From: an uncultured Clostridium sp. | Lineage (GTDB): Bacteria; Bacillota; Clostridia; TANB77; CAG-508 | Direction of reading: 5' to 3' | DNA length: 43,446 nt | Assembly: GCA_947427205.1 (NCBI GenBank) | Contig: CANEHB010000015.1 | Location: forward strand, 1-43,446 | Shown here: one piece after another, positions 33,581 to 42,140 of the stretch | Layout: each line of letters starts with the position of its first letter | Numbering within the stretch: position 1 is the stretch's first letter | Translations under genes and position numbers: made by a program | The notes under the pieces: generated by a model | Database searches by the model: none | The model's input: the letters and a program-made list of their open reading frames with translations, nothing else | What the model was told of the DNA's origin: nothing

Positions 33581-34909
33581 ATGGTAAAAGTAATAACATA
33601 TGGAACATTTGATTTATTGCATTTTGGTCATATTAGATTATTAGAGAGAGCAAAAGAATTAGGAGACTATTTAATTGTTGGAATAACAGCTGATGATTTT
33701 GATAAAACAAGAGGAAAAATAAATGTTCAACAATCTTTAAGTGAAAGAATTGAAGCTGTAAGAGCAACAAATCTAGCTGATAAAATAATTGTAGAAGAAT
33801 ATGAAGGTCAAAAAATTGATGATATAAAAAGATATGGTATAGATATATTTACAGTTGGATCAGATTGGAAAGGAAAATTTGATTACTTAAATGATTATTG
33901 CAAAGTAAAATATTTAGAAAGAACAAAAGGAATTTCAAGTTCAGAAATAAGATCTGAAAAGAGAGCGATTAGTTTAGGAATTGTAGGAGATTATGCGCCA
34001 TTTTTAAATAAATTTCAAAGTGAAGATATATATGTAAATGGAATTGAGATTACTTCAATTTGTACAAAGAACTTAAGTGAAATGAGTGAAGCAATAAAAA
34101 AATTACCATTAGTTACTGATAATTATGATGAATTATTAAATAATGTTGATGCAGTTTATATAAAATCTAATATTGAAGAACATTATGAACAAATAAAAAA
34201 AGCATTACTGTTAAATAAACATGTTTTATGCGAATCACCAATTTGTTTAAATGAAGAGGAATGTAAAGAATTATTTGACTTAGCTAAAGAGAAAAATTGT
34301 ATTTTAATGGAGGCAATTAGAACAGCATATTCAACAGCATATTCAAGATTATTATTACTATTAAAGGGTGGGAAAATAGGAAAAGTTTTATCTGTTGATG
34401 CTACTTGTTCTAGTATAAAAGAAGTAAAAGATGTTTCAGAAATAAATAGTTTAAAAGATTGGGGACCAACAGCACTTTTACCAATTTTTCAAATATTAGG
34501 TACAGAGTATGATAAAAAAACAATAATTTCTAATTTTGCTGATTCAAATAATAAAAATGATTCTTTCACAAAAATAAATTTTATATATGAAAAAGCAATA
34601 GGTTCAATAAAAGTTGCAGAAAAAGCTAAATCAGAAGGAGACTTAATTATAACAGGAACAGAAGGATACTTATATGTTCCAGCCCCATGGTGGAAAACAG
34701 ATTATTTTGAAATAAGATTTGAAGATCAATCAAATAATAAAAGATATTTTTATCAATTAGATGGTGAAGGTATTAGACATGAATTAGTTAGTTTTGTACG
34801 TTCAATTCAGGAAAGAAAAAATTTGAGTAATATTAATGAAAATGAATCTTTAGCAATATGTAAAATTATGAATGATTTTGAAAATAAAAAAGATTTAATT
34901 GAAATATAG
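33581..34909 (+). CDS. Cytidylyltransferase (TagD-like) fused to Gfo/Idh/MocA oxidoreductase domain
   Basis: Two enzymes in one chain of 442 residues. The N-terminal part (1-125) is a small nucleotidyltransferase of the glycerol-3-phosphate cytidylyltransferase kind: TYGTFDLLHFGHIRLLERAK with HFGH at 14-17, and RTKGISSSEIR (114-124), the CTP-binding ends. From about 129 a Rossmann domain follows (AISLGIVGDYAPF), ending with an alpha/beta domain as in Gfo/Idh/MocA dehydrogenases. In those the loop normally reads E-K-P; here it is CESPICLNEEE, so the usual Lys is Ser. The product probably makes a CDP-alcohol; the redox half may prepare the alcohol or be inactive. It follows the aminotransferase with AAAGAGGT upstream. 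Confidence 0.9.
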   Translation: MVKVITYGTFDLLHFGHIRLLERAKELGDYLIVGITADDFDKTRGKINVQQSLSERIEAVRATNLADKIIVEEYEGQKIDDIKRYGIDIFTVGSDWKGKFDYLNDYCKVKYLERTKGISSSEIRSEKRAISLGIVGDYAPFLNKFQSEDIYVNGIEITSICTKNLSEMSEAIKKLPLVTDNYDELLNNVDAVYIKSNIEEHYEQIKKALLLNKHVLCESPICLNEEECKELFDLAKEKNCILMEAIRTAYSTAYSRLLLLLKGGKIGKVLSVDATCSSIKEVKDVSEINSLKDWGPTALLPIFQILGTEYDKKTIISNFADSNNKNDSFTKINFIYEKAIGSIKVAEKAKSEGDLIITGTEGYLYVPAPWWKTDYFEIRFEDQSNNKRYFYQLDGEGIRHELVSFVRSIQERKNLSNINENESLAICKIMNDFENKKDLIEI

Positions 34910-34923
34910 GAAAGGAATATAGG

Positions 34924-36009
34924 TTGAACGAGATAGAAGAGAAAAATCTTGAAGTTGTAAATGATACATATATTAATAATGATTTAATTGAAGAAAAAAA
35001 TATACATAATAAAAGAGATAGTGGTTTAGATTGTTTAAAAGCGATATTAATAATATTAGTAGTTTTTGGACATAGTATAGATTATTTTAAGTTAGATGGC
35101 ATATTTACAAAAATAAATGGAGTATTATATATTTTTCATATGCCACTTTTTATATTTATATCAGGATATTTTTCAAAAAAAATTGAAAAAGCTGAAGGCA
35201 AAATTATTAAAAATATTTTGATACCATTTTTTATATTTAATACAGCATATATAATATTAGACCAGAAAACAAGAATAGATGGTAAAACTTCAGAATATTT
35301 AAATATTTTTATGCCAGTATATGCATATTGGTATTTATTTAGTTTATTTACATGGAAAGTATTGTTGAAATATGTTACAAAATTTAAATTTTCAATATTA
35401 CTAATATTTTTAGCAAGTTTGTATGTAGGAATAGTAAATGAGGCTAATAGGTTTCTTTCGATTAGTAGAACAATTGCATTTTTTCCATATTTTATTTTAG
35501 GATATTATACTAATAAGGAGCATATAGAAAAAATAAGAGGATTAAATAAAAAGATTACAATACCAATCTTATTAGTATTAATAGCAGTAACTTATGTATT
35601 ATCAGATAATGTTATAGATGTGGAACTATTAAAAAATGCTGTAAGCTATCATTCGCTTAAAGTAGAAAATTTAAAAGGAATGTATGTAAGAATATTTCAA
35701 TTTTGTATGGCAATGTCAATATCTGTTTGTTTGATAAATTTGGCACCACAGAAGAATAATTACTTAGCAAATATAGGACAAAAAACTATAACAATATATT
35801 TAATATCATCATTTATACAAAAACTTATATGTGTGTTTATAGAAAATAGTAATATAGATATTATAGGAAATAATGCTATTTCTATAAGTATTAGTATTAT
35901 AAGTACAATTTTAATTGTTTTAATATGTTCTACTGATAAAGTATATGAAATTTATAATAAAGTTATTGATTGGATTTATAGAAAAATTACTATTAAAGAA
36001 AAAATATAG
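34924..36009 (+). CDS. Acyltransferase 3 family membrane protein
   Basis: A 361-residue membrane protein with about ten helices. After a 35-residue Asn/Glu-rich cytoplasmic start, DCLKAILIILVVFGHSIDYF holds the catalytic-type His of acyltransferase 3 enzymes, followed by YIFHMPLFIFISGYFSKK. Such proteins O-acetylate or succinylate surface polysaccharides. The start is TTG, 14 bases after the fusion gene, with AAAGGA upstream. It is the last gene of the polysaccharide locus and is followed by a strong terminator. Confidence 0.92.
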   Translation: MNEIEEKNLEVVNDTYINNDLIEEKNIHNKRDSGLDCLKAILIILVVFGHSIDYFKLDGIFTKINGVLYIFHMPLFIFISGYFSKKIEKAEGKIIKNILIPFFIFNTAYIILDQKTRIDGKTSEYLNIFMPVYAYWYLFSLFTWKVLLKYVTKFKFSILLIFLASLYVGIVNEANRFLSISRTIAFFPYFILGYYTNKEHIEKIRGLNKKITIPILLVLIAVTYVLSDNVIDVELLKNAVSYHSLKVENLKGMYVRIFQFCMAMSISVCLINLAPQKNNYLANIGQKTITIYLISSFIQKLICVFIENSNIDIIGNNAISISISIISTILIVLICSTDKVYEIYNKVIDWIYRKITIKEKI

Positions 36010-36035
36010 TTATCTAAATAGAAATAATAGTTAAA

Positions 36036-36080
36036 CGAAAATTAAATTTAGTGATAAAAAAATTTAATTTTCGCTTTTTA
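36036..36080 (+). terminator. Terminator of the polysaccharide locus
   Basis: CGAAAATTAAATTT (36036-36049) and AAATTTAATTTTCG (36060-36073) form a perfect 14-base-pair stem with a ten-base loop, followed by CTTTTTATT. Confidence 0.9.
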
Positions 36081-36163
36081 TTTAGTAAGAAAATATTTTT
36101 CATTTCTTATTAAAATAAAAATTTTACTAATATCAAATTTACTATGTAAATTTAGCACAGAGA

Positions 36164-36239
36164 ACATTTCTTAGCTCTAGGAACGATAGTGCGTAGATAT
36201 CTTAGCTTTATGAACAACATGAATTACAGATAGCTTATG
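36164..36239. repeat. Dispersed intergenic repeat, copy at 36164
   Basis: ACATTTCTTAGCT (36164-36176) matches 16682-16694 exactly, and CTTAGCTTTATGAAC to TTACAGATAGCTTATG (36201-36239) matches 16688-16727 with some changes. The two matches partly overlap in content, as if part of the unit were duplicated here. The 36081-36340 stretch around it has no ORF. Confidence 0.6.
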
Positions 36240-36340
36240 AAAAGCTGATGAATTATATAAAGGAAGGGTGTAGACACTTGCAGTAAGTTTTGTTTATAAT
36301 TTTGATAATGTTTACTTTTATTCTATTGTATAGCTATATT

Positions 36341-36386
36341 GAGCTTAAGATTATATTTGATAAAAATCTTAAGTTCGATTTTTTTT
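36341..36386 (+). terminator. Second terminator-like hairpin before the transglutaminase gene
   Basis: GAGCTTAAGATT (36341-36352) and AATCTTAAGTTC (36365-36376) form 12 base pairs with one G-U wobble, followed by a run of eight T. No gene lies between this and the previous terminator 260 bases upstream, so it may end a small RNA or block read-through. I see no good promoter for the next gene in the 68 bases after it. Confidence 0.7.
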
Positions 36387-36454
36387 ATAAAACAATTGAT
36401 AATTTTACAATTTTATAATAAAATTAACCTATTAAAAATATGGAGGAAAATAAA

Positions 36455-37813
36455 ATGAAAAAAATCTCTAAAATACTACTAGCCGTAGTAATTTTTAACA
36501 TTATTATTATAGCAAATGTGTTTGCATCAGAAGAATTTAATCTTACTGTAAAGGAAGTAAGATTAAATGCAGAAATTTTAAATTCAGGAGAATATGAGTA
36601 TATTGAAATAGAAGAGGTTACTCAAGTAAATCCTTTATATGAAGATGTTATAGATGAAGATGATTTAAATAAACCTTCTGATATAACTCTTTTATATAGT
36701 GATGCTAGTGACTGTAGAACTGTAAAAGAAGCAGGAGAAGAATTAAGAGAACAATTAAAAACAAGAAATCAAACAATACAAATTTCTTATATAGCAAATA
36801 CAAATTTAGATGGAACAATATATTATCAGATTGTAGATGAGGCAATGAAACATACTGGAATATCTACAGAAGGAGATTATTTACTTTGGCAATTTGGAGG
36901 CTGGAACGCTAGGGCTAGTGGAAATATATATTCTGGAAAATATTATTATACTTTAACTTTTACATTTACTTATTATACAACATATGAACAGGAAAAAGAG
37001 ATGGATATTGCTGTTTCAAATTTATTGAATTCATTAAATTTACAAGGAACAGATTATGAAAAAATAACAAAAGTTTATGATTATATATGTAATAATATTA
37101 CATATGACTATACTTCAATAGGAACATTAAAACATACAGCATATGCAGCTTTAATTAATAAAAAAGCAGTTTGTCAAGGTTATGCAGCTTTATTTTATAG
37201 GTTAGCTTTAGAAAATAATATTGATGTTCGTCTTATTCCAGGATTAGGTAATGGTGGAGCTCATGGTTGGAATATAGTTAAAATCGAAGATAAATATTAT
37301 AATGTTGATGCAACATGGGATACTAATTTTGTTAAAAGTGGGTATAGGTATTATTTAGTAACAGATAATAACTTTCCAGATCATATAAGAGATGCAGAGT
37401 ATGCAACAAATGAATTTTATAAAACATATCCAATGGGAACTCAAAATTATACATCAGCAATGAATGAGATGTATAAGAAAACAACAAAAGTTATAAAAAT
37501 AAACAATGTATGGAGAATGCTAATAAATGGAGTAATTGACTATAATTATACAGGAATTGGATCAAATGAATTAGGAACTTGGTATCTGGAAAATGGAAAA
37601 GTAAATTTTGATTATACAGGAACATACTTTGATGAAAATGGTGGATATATAATTGAAGGAAGTAAGGTATTTGCAAATGTAACTGAAAATACAACAGAAG
37701 TAATGAAAATAGATAATACTTGGAGAATGGTAAAAAACGGAGTAGTTGATTATAGTTATGAAGGAGTAGGAACAAATAATTTAGGAACATGGCTTATAGA
37801 AAAGGAAAAGTAA
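36455..37813 (+). CDS. Secreted transglutaminase-fold protein with repeats, N-terminal part of a split gene
   Basis: The protein starts with a signal peptide (KKISKILLAVVIFNIIIIAN, cut after VFA near residue 23). A unique N-domain follows, then a transglutaminase-like domain with the triad Cys240 (AVCQGYAALFYR), His270 (GAHGWN) and Asp285 (NVDATWD). From about residue 345 come Trp-rich repeats of about 68 residues. The frame stops at 37813 during the second repeat because an A run at 37800-37803 has four A where sister copies have five; the reading continues in another frame to 38712. I chose ATG 36455 since TGGAGG lies just inside the longer in-frame start at 36440. Function is probably at the cell surface: cross-linking, or proteolysis. 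Confidence 0.88.
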   Translation: MKKISKILLAVVIFNIIIIANVFASEEFNLTVKEVRLNAEILNSGEYEYIEIEEVTQVNPLYEDVIDEDDLNKPSDITLLYSDASDCRTVKEAGEELREQLKTRNQTIQISYIANTNLDGTIYYQIVDEAMKHTGISTEGDYLLWQFGGWNARASGNIYSGKYYYTLTFTFTYYTTYEQEKEMDIAVSNLLNSLNLQGTDYEKITKVYDYICNNITYDYTSIGTLKHTAYAALINKKAVCQGYAALFYRLALENNIDVRLIPGLGNGGAHGWNIVKIEDKYYNVDATWDTNFVKSGYRYYLVTDNNFPDHIRDAEYATNEFYKTYPMGTQNYTSAMNEMYKKTTKVIKINNVWRMLINGVIDYNYTGIGSNELGTWYLENGKVNFDYTGTYFDENGGYIIEGSKVFANVTENTTEVMKIDNTWRMVKNGVVDYSYEGVGTNNLGTWLIEKEK

Positions 37814-38712
37814 CTTTCAATTATACAGGAAATTATACAGATAAATACGGAAAAACATATATTATAGAGAAAAGCAAAGTAAAAACAGATTATACAGGTG
37901 TAATGAAAATAAATAATATCTGGAGAATGGTTATAAATGGAATTGTAGACTATAATTATACAGGAACAGGAACTAATAACTTTGGAACATGGTATGTAGA
38001 AAATGGAGTAGTAGACTTAAAATATACAGGAACATATTATGAAGGAGATAAAGCACATATAGTAGAAGGTAGTAAAATATATGTAACTATTAATAAAAAT
38101 ACAACAGAAGTAATAAAAATAAATGATATTTGGAGAATGATTATAGATGGCACTGTAGATTATAATTATACAGGAATAGGAAAAAATAATTTAGGAACAT
38201 GGCTTATAGAAAAAGGAAAAGTAACTTTCAATTATACAGGAAATTATACAGATAAAGACAGAAAAACATATGTTATAGAGAAAAGCAAAGTAAAAACAGA
38301 TTATACAGGTGTAATGAAAATAAATAATATCTGGAGAATGGTTATAAATGGAATTGTAGACTATAATTATACAGGAACAGGAACTAATAACTTTGGAACA
38401 TGGTATGTAGAAAATGGAGTAGTAGATTTAAAATATACAGGAACATATTATGAAGGAGATAAAGCACATATAGTAGAAGGCAGTAAAATATATGTAACTG
38501 TTAATAAAAAAACAACAGAAGTAATAAAAATAAATGGTATTTGGAGAATGATTATAGATGGCGCTGTAGATTATAATTATACAGGAATAGGAACCAATAA
38601 TTTAGGAACATGGCTTATAGAAAATGGAAAAGTAACTTTTAATTACACAGGAAATTATACAGATAAAAGTGGAAAAGTTTATAAAGTAGAAAAAAGTAAA
38701 ATTGTTCTTTAA
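37789..38712 (+). CDS. C-terminal repeat part of the split transglutaminase protein
   Basis: This frame continues the repeats of the preceding gene. An ATG at 37789 exists within CATGGC, but there is no ribosome binding site and the true reading is surely the fusion obtained by adding one A at 37800-37803. It gives 4.5 more repeats of the form 'W-R-M-V-I-N-G-I-V-D-Y-N-Y-T-G', each with a second half ending in DLKYTG or FNYTG. Together with the first part there are six repeats, total length about 750 residues. As it stands the segment lacks a signal peptide and would not be exported by itself. It ends 73 bases before the GH25 gene. Confidence 0.75.
   Translation: MAYRKGKVTFNYTGNYTDKYGKTYIIEKSKVKTDYTGVMKINNIWRMVINGIVDYNYTGTGTNNFGTWYVENGVVDLKYTGTYYEGDKAHIVEGSKIYVTINKNTTEVIKINDIWRMIIDGTVDYNYTGIGKNNLGTWLIEKGKVTFNYTGNYTDKDRKTYVIEKSKVKTDYTGVMKINNIWRMVINGIVDYNYTGTGTNNFGTWYVENGVVDLKYTGTYYEGDKAHIVEGSKIYVTVNKKTTEVIKINGIWRMIIDGAVDYNYTGIGTNNLGTWLIENGKVTFNYTGNYTDKSGKVYKVEKSKIVL
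37810..38631. repeat. Near-identical 411-bp tandem duplication
   Basis: The segment 37810-38220 is repeated at 38221-38631 with very few base changes, and a third, more diverged start follows at 38632. The period of 411 bases (137 codons) equals two protein repeats. This suggests recent unequal exchange or slippage, so copy number may differ between cells. Confidence 0.85.
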
Positions 38713-38784
38713 TAAGATATTTATGAAAGATTAATCTAAAGAAATATATTTTTAATTTATAAAGATACAAAAAGAGGTAATTAA

Positions 38785-41700
38785 ATGAAAAAATTAGTAA
38801 AATTGTTTTTAACTATATTAATATTAAGTTATGCTATATATAGTTTGACTTCATTTGCTAATACAAATGAAATAATAGATGAAAAAGTTACAGATGAAAC
38901 TAATACTTTTGATTTTAAAAATGAAGTTAGCAATGTAAATGAAGATAATGAAGTAGATACATTGAATATAGATAACTTAAATATGATAAATGAAGTTAAA
39001 GATAGTGATATAGAAGAAGTTTCAAGTAAAGATTCAGAACTTTTATCATATCAAGATGGACTTGTTAAGATAGGTAATGATTGGAGAGTAGTTATAAATG
39101 GAAAAATAGACTACAATTATACAGGAATAGCAACAAATCAAAATGGAACATGGTTTGTAAAGAATGGAACAATAAAATATGATTATACAGGTCATTATAC
39201 AGACAAAAATGGAAAAACATATATTATTGAAAAAAATAAAGTAATGACAAATTTGAAAACAGTAATGAAGATAGATAATATTTGGAGAATGGTTATAAAT
39301 GGAGTAGTAGATTATAATTACACAGGAATAGGAACAAATGATTTAGGAATATGGCTTATAGAAAAAGGAAAAGTAACTTTTCAATTTACAGGAACATATT
39401 TTGAAGGAGATAAGGCATATATAATTGAAGCAAGTAAAGTAAAGGCAGAAGTTAAAAAATCAGGAATATCATTAATAAAAATAGATACAACATGGAGAGT
39501 AGCTGTAAATGGATATATAGATTATAATTATACAGGAGTAGTATCAAATCAAAATGGAACATGGTTTGTAAGAAATGGAACAATAAAATATGATTATACA
39601 GGAAATTACACAGATAAAGATGGAAAAACATATATTATAGAAAAAAGCCAAGTAATGACAAACTTAAATAAAGTAATAAAAATAGATAATATCTGGAGAA
39701 TGGTTGTAAATGGAGTTGTAGATTACAATTATAAAGGAATTGGAACAAATGAAAATGGAACATGGTATTTAGAAAATGGAAAAGTAGGATTTGATTATAC
39801 AGGAACATATTTTGAAGGAAATAGTGGATATATAGCAGAAGATAGTAAAGTATTTGCAAATGTAACAAAAAATACAATAGAAGTAATGAAAATAAATGAT
39901 ATTTGGAGAATGGTAAAAAACGGAGTAGTTAATTACAATTATACAGGAATAGGAACAAATAATCTAGGAACATGGCTTATAGAAAATGGAAAAGTTACAT
40001 TTAAATATACAGGAATATATAATGATAGTACAGGAACATATATAATAGAAAATAGCAAAGTAAATTCAGATTGTACTAAAGTAATAAAGATAGATAATAT
40101 CTGGAGAATGGTTATAAAAGGAATTGTAGATTATAAATATACAGGATTTGGTACAAACGAAAATGGAACATGGTACTTAGAAAATGGAAAAGTAGGATTT
40201 GATTATACAGGAACAAAATTTGAAGGAAATAATGCATACATAATAGAAGAAAGTAAAGTAAAAGCAATGGTTCCTAAAATAGGAGAAGCATTGGTAAAAA
40301 TAGACACAACATGGAGAGTAGTTGTAAATGGTTATATAGATTATAATTATACAGGAATAATATCAAATAATTTAGGAACATGGCTTGTAAAAAATGGAAC
40401 AATAAAATTTGATTATACAGGAAATTATAAAGATAAAAATGGAACAACATATGTTATAGAAGGAAATAAAGTAAGAACAGATTATACAGGAATAATCAAA
40501 GTAGATGATATTTGGAGAATGATTGTAAAAGGAATTGTAGATTATAACTATGATGGAATAGGAACAAATATATATGGAACTTGGTATGTACAAAAAGGAC
40601 AAGTAACTTTAAATTTTACAGGAACATATTTTCAAGGAGATAAAGCATATATAGCAGAAGGAAGTAAAGTATTTGCTACTGTTAATAAAGACACAACAGA
40701 AGTAATAAAAATAAATAACATCTGGAGAATGGTTATAAATGGAAAAGTAGATTATAAATACAATGGAATAGGATCAAATTCATTAGGAACATGGGTTTTA
40801 CAGAATGGAACTGTAAACTTTAGTTATGCAGGAGAATATAAAGACTCACAAGGAAGTATATATAATATAAAATCTGGAAAAGTAAGAGAAGTTATAAAAA
40901 ATGCAAAATATCCTGGAACTATGTGGGTAGATTCACCAGCTAAAGACAGTAGACATTCAAGTAATGTAATAAGTGTTAGTGGATGGGCGTTGTCAGAAGA
41001 ATCAGGGGACATTATACGTATATATTTAGATGATAAATACATTTGTGATGCTCCAAGAAAACAAAGATCTGATGTGTTTGATGTATATCCTAATAGCTAT
41101 GGTGGAATTGCTTTAAATCCACAACCAGGATTTGAATATAATCTTAATATTTCAGGAGTAAGCAATGGAAACCATATAATAAGAATAGAAAATATTGCTA
41201 AAGATAAAAAAACAATAATTCAATCAAGAGAAGTACAATTTAGTGTTGTAAGACTTGAAAAAAAACATGCTGGAATTGATGTTTCAAAATATCAAGGAAA
41301 TATAAACTGGCAAGCTGTAAAAAATAGTGGTGTTGATTTTGCCATATTAAGAATTGGATATTATTTACAATCATCAAACACTGTAGTTAAAGATCCATAT
41401 TTTGAATCATATTATAATTCATGCAGAAGCTTAGGAATAGCAGTAGGTGGATATTTCTATTCATATGCATTTAATGGACCAGAAGCAGCAGTTGAAGCAG
41501 AAGCATGTTTATCTATAATTAGAGGAAAATATTTTGATATGCCTATTTTCTTAGATGTTGAAGATAATGTTTTAAAAAATGCAGTAGCAAATGGAACTAC
41601 AAATGTTAATGAACTTACAAATGCTAGTATTACATTTTGTGATACAATGATTAGAAATGGATATCAAGCAGGTGTATATGCAAGTAAAAATTTCTTTCAA

Positions 41701-41877
41701 ACTTATTTAAATGCACCAGTACTTGAAAGATATAATATTTGGCTTGCTCATTATACATCACAAACAGATTATACTGGAAGATATGATATATGGCAATATA
41801 CAAGTCAAGGAACAGTTCCAGGAATAGATGGACCAGTTGATTTAGATTGGAGTATGAAAAAGTTTTTTAGTAGATAG
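38785..41877 (+). CDS. Secreted GH25 muramidase with nine surface-binding repeats
   Basis: The 1030-residue protein has a signal peptide (KKLVKLFLTILILSYAIYSL, cut near SFA), an acidic linker to about residue 92, nine repeats of about 68 residues (93 to about 707), a beta-sandwich-like domain (about 710-825, with SVSGWALSEESGD) and a C-terminal GH25 lysozyme domain from 828 (HAGIDVSKYQGNINW, with the acidic LDVED at 923-927 and GIDGPVDLDWSM at the end). GH25 enzymes cut the MurNAc-GlcNAc bond of peptidoglycan. The repeats resemble wall- or polymer-binding modules, each with two halves of W-x-V-x-N-G-x-x-D-Y-N-Y-T-G type. AAAGAGGT precedes the ATG. It probably shares a transcript with the preceding gene. 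Confidence 0.95.
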   Translation: MKKLVKLFLTILILSYAIYSLTSFANTNEIIDEKVTDETNTFDFKNEVSNVNEDNEVDTLNIDNLNMINEVKDSDIEEVSSKDSELLSYQDGLVKIGNDWRVVINGKIDYNYTGIATNQNGTWFVKNGTIKYDYTGHYTDKNGKTYIIEKNKVMTNLKTVMKIDNIWRMVINGVVDYNYTGIGTNDLGIWLIEKGKVTFQFTGTYFEGDKAYIIEASKVKAEVKKSGISLIKIDTTWRVAVNGYIDYNYTGVVSNQNGTWFVRNGTIKYDYTGNYTDKDGKTYIIEKSQVMTNLNKVIKIDNIWRMVVNGVVDYNYKGIGTNENGTWYLENGKVGFDYTGTYFEGNSGYIAEDSKVFANVTKNTIEVMKINDIWRMVKNGVVNYNYTGIGTNNLGTWLIENGKVTFKYTGIYNDSTGTYIIENSKVNSDCTKVIKIDNIWRMVIKGIVDYKYTGFGTNENGTWYLENGKVGFDYTGTKFEGNNAYIIEESKVKAMVPKIGEALVKIDTTWRVVVNGYIDYNYTGIISNNLGTWLVKNGTIKFDYTGNYKDKNGTTYVIEGNKVRTDYTGIIKVDDIWRMIVKGIVDYNYDGIGTNIYGTWYVQKGQVTLNFTGTYFQGDKAYIAEGSKVFATVNKDTTEVIKINNIWRMVINGKVDYKYNGIGSNSLGTWVLQNGTVNFSYAGEYKDSQGSIYNIKSGKVREVIKNAKYPGTMWVDSPAKDSRHSSNVISVSGWALSEESGDIIRIYLDDKYICDAPRKQRSDVFDVYPNSYGGIALNPQPGFEYNLNISGVSNGNHIIRIENIAKDKKTIIQSREVQFSVVRLEKKHAGIDVSKYQGNINWQAVKNSGVDFAILRIGYYLQSSNTVVKDPYFESYYNSCRSLGIAVGGYFYSYAFNGPEAAVEAEACLSIIRGKYFDMPIFLDVEDNVLKNAVANGTTNVNELTNASITFCDTMIRNGYQAGVYASKNFFQTYLNAPVLERYNIWLAHYTSQTDYTGRYDIWQYTSQGTVPGIDGPVDLDWSMKKFFSR
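39061..40905. repeat. Nine tandem repeats of about 205 bp inside the GH25 gene
   Basis: Nine protein repeats begin at residue 93 and the last at 640, an average spacing of about 68 residues. They fall into at least two alternating types: those ending with a YTDKNGKTYIIEK-like stretch and those ending with a YFEGDKAYIIE-like stretch. Identity at DNA level is lower than in the 37810-38631 duplication, so this array is older. Confidence 0.85.
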
Positions 41878-41897
41878 TAAATATATTTAAGTAGTAT

Positions 41898-41930
41898 AAA
41901 AAATGCAATTCATTTAGAATTGCATTTTTT
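41898..41930 (+). terminator. Terminator of the GH25 gene
   Basis: AAAAAATGCAATT (41898-41910) and AATTGCATTTTTT (41918-41930) form a perfect stem with a seven-base loop, the 3' arm ending in the T run. Confidence 0.93.
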
Positions 41931-42035
41931 GCTTTTATAGATAACTAAACTCACAATTAAAAATTAAAATTTTAATTAAATTAAGGAAGAAATTAAATTA
42001 AAATTTTTAATTATTTATATTTTTTTGAAAAAAGA

Positions 42036-42064
42036 TTGAAAAACAAAGAAAAATTTTGTATAAT
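42036..42064 (+). promoter_or_regulatory. Promoter of the second transglutaminase gene
   Basis: TTGAAA (42036-42041) and TATAAT (42059-42064) are spaced by 17 bases. The 76-base leader contains the palindrome CTTACGTAAG (42112-42121) just before the TTGGAGGG ribosome binding site, a possible regulatory site. Confidence 0.7.
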
Positions 42065-42140
42065 TATATTTGTAATATTTTTGTAACATTCATAAAATGT
42101 GACTGTAATATCTTACGTAAGTTGGAGGGATTAATTAAAG

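Noticed and set aside
33581..34909. Teichoic acid (tag/tar) locus suspected from the TagD-like domain
   Set aside because: No TagA, TagB, TagF or TarK/L homologues and no TagGH transporter are present; the flippase/polymerase pair shows a Wzx/Wzy system.
37491..37790. Minus-strand open frames over the repeat regions (also 39635-39877 and 40372-40602)
   Set aside because: Their Leu/Tyr-rich translations are mirror images of the repeats and have no start signals.
37810..40905. Regular repeats considered as CRISPR or satellite DNA
   Set aside because: They are in-frame protein repeats of 68 residues with conserved Trp and Tyr-Thr-Gly.
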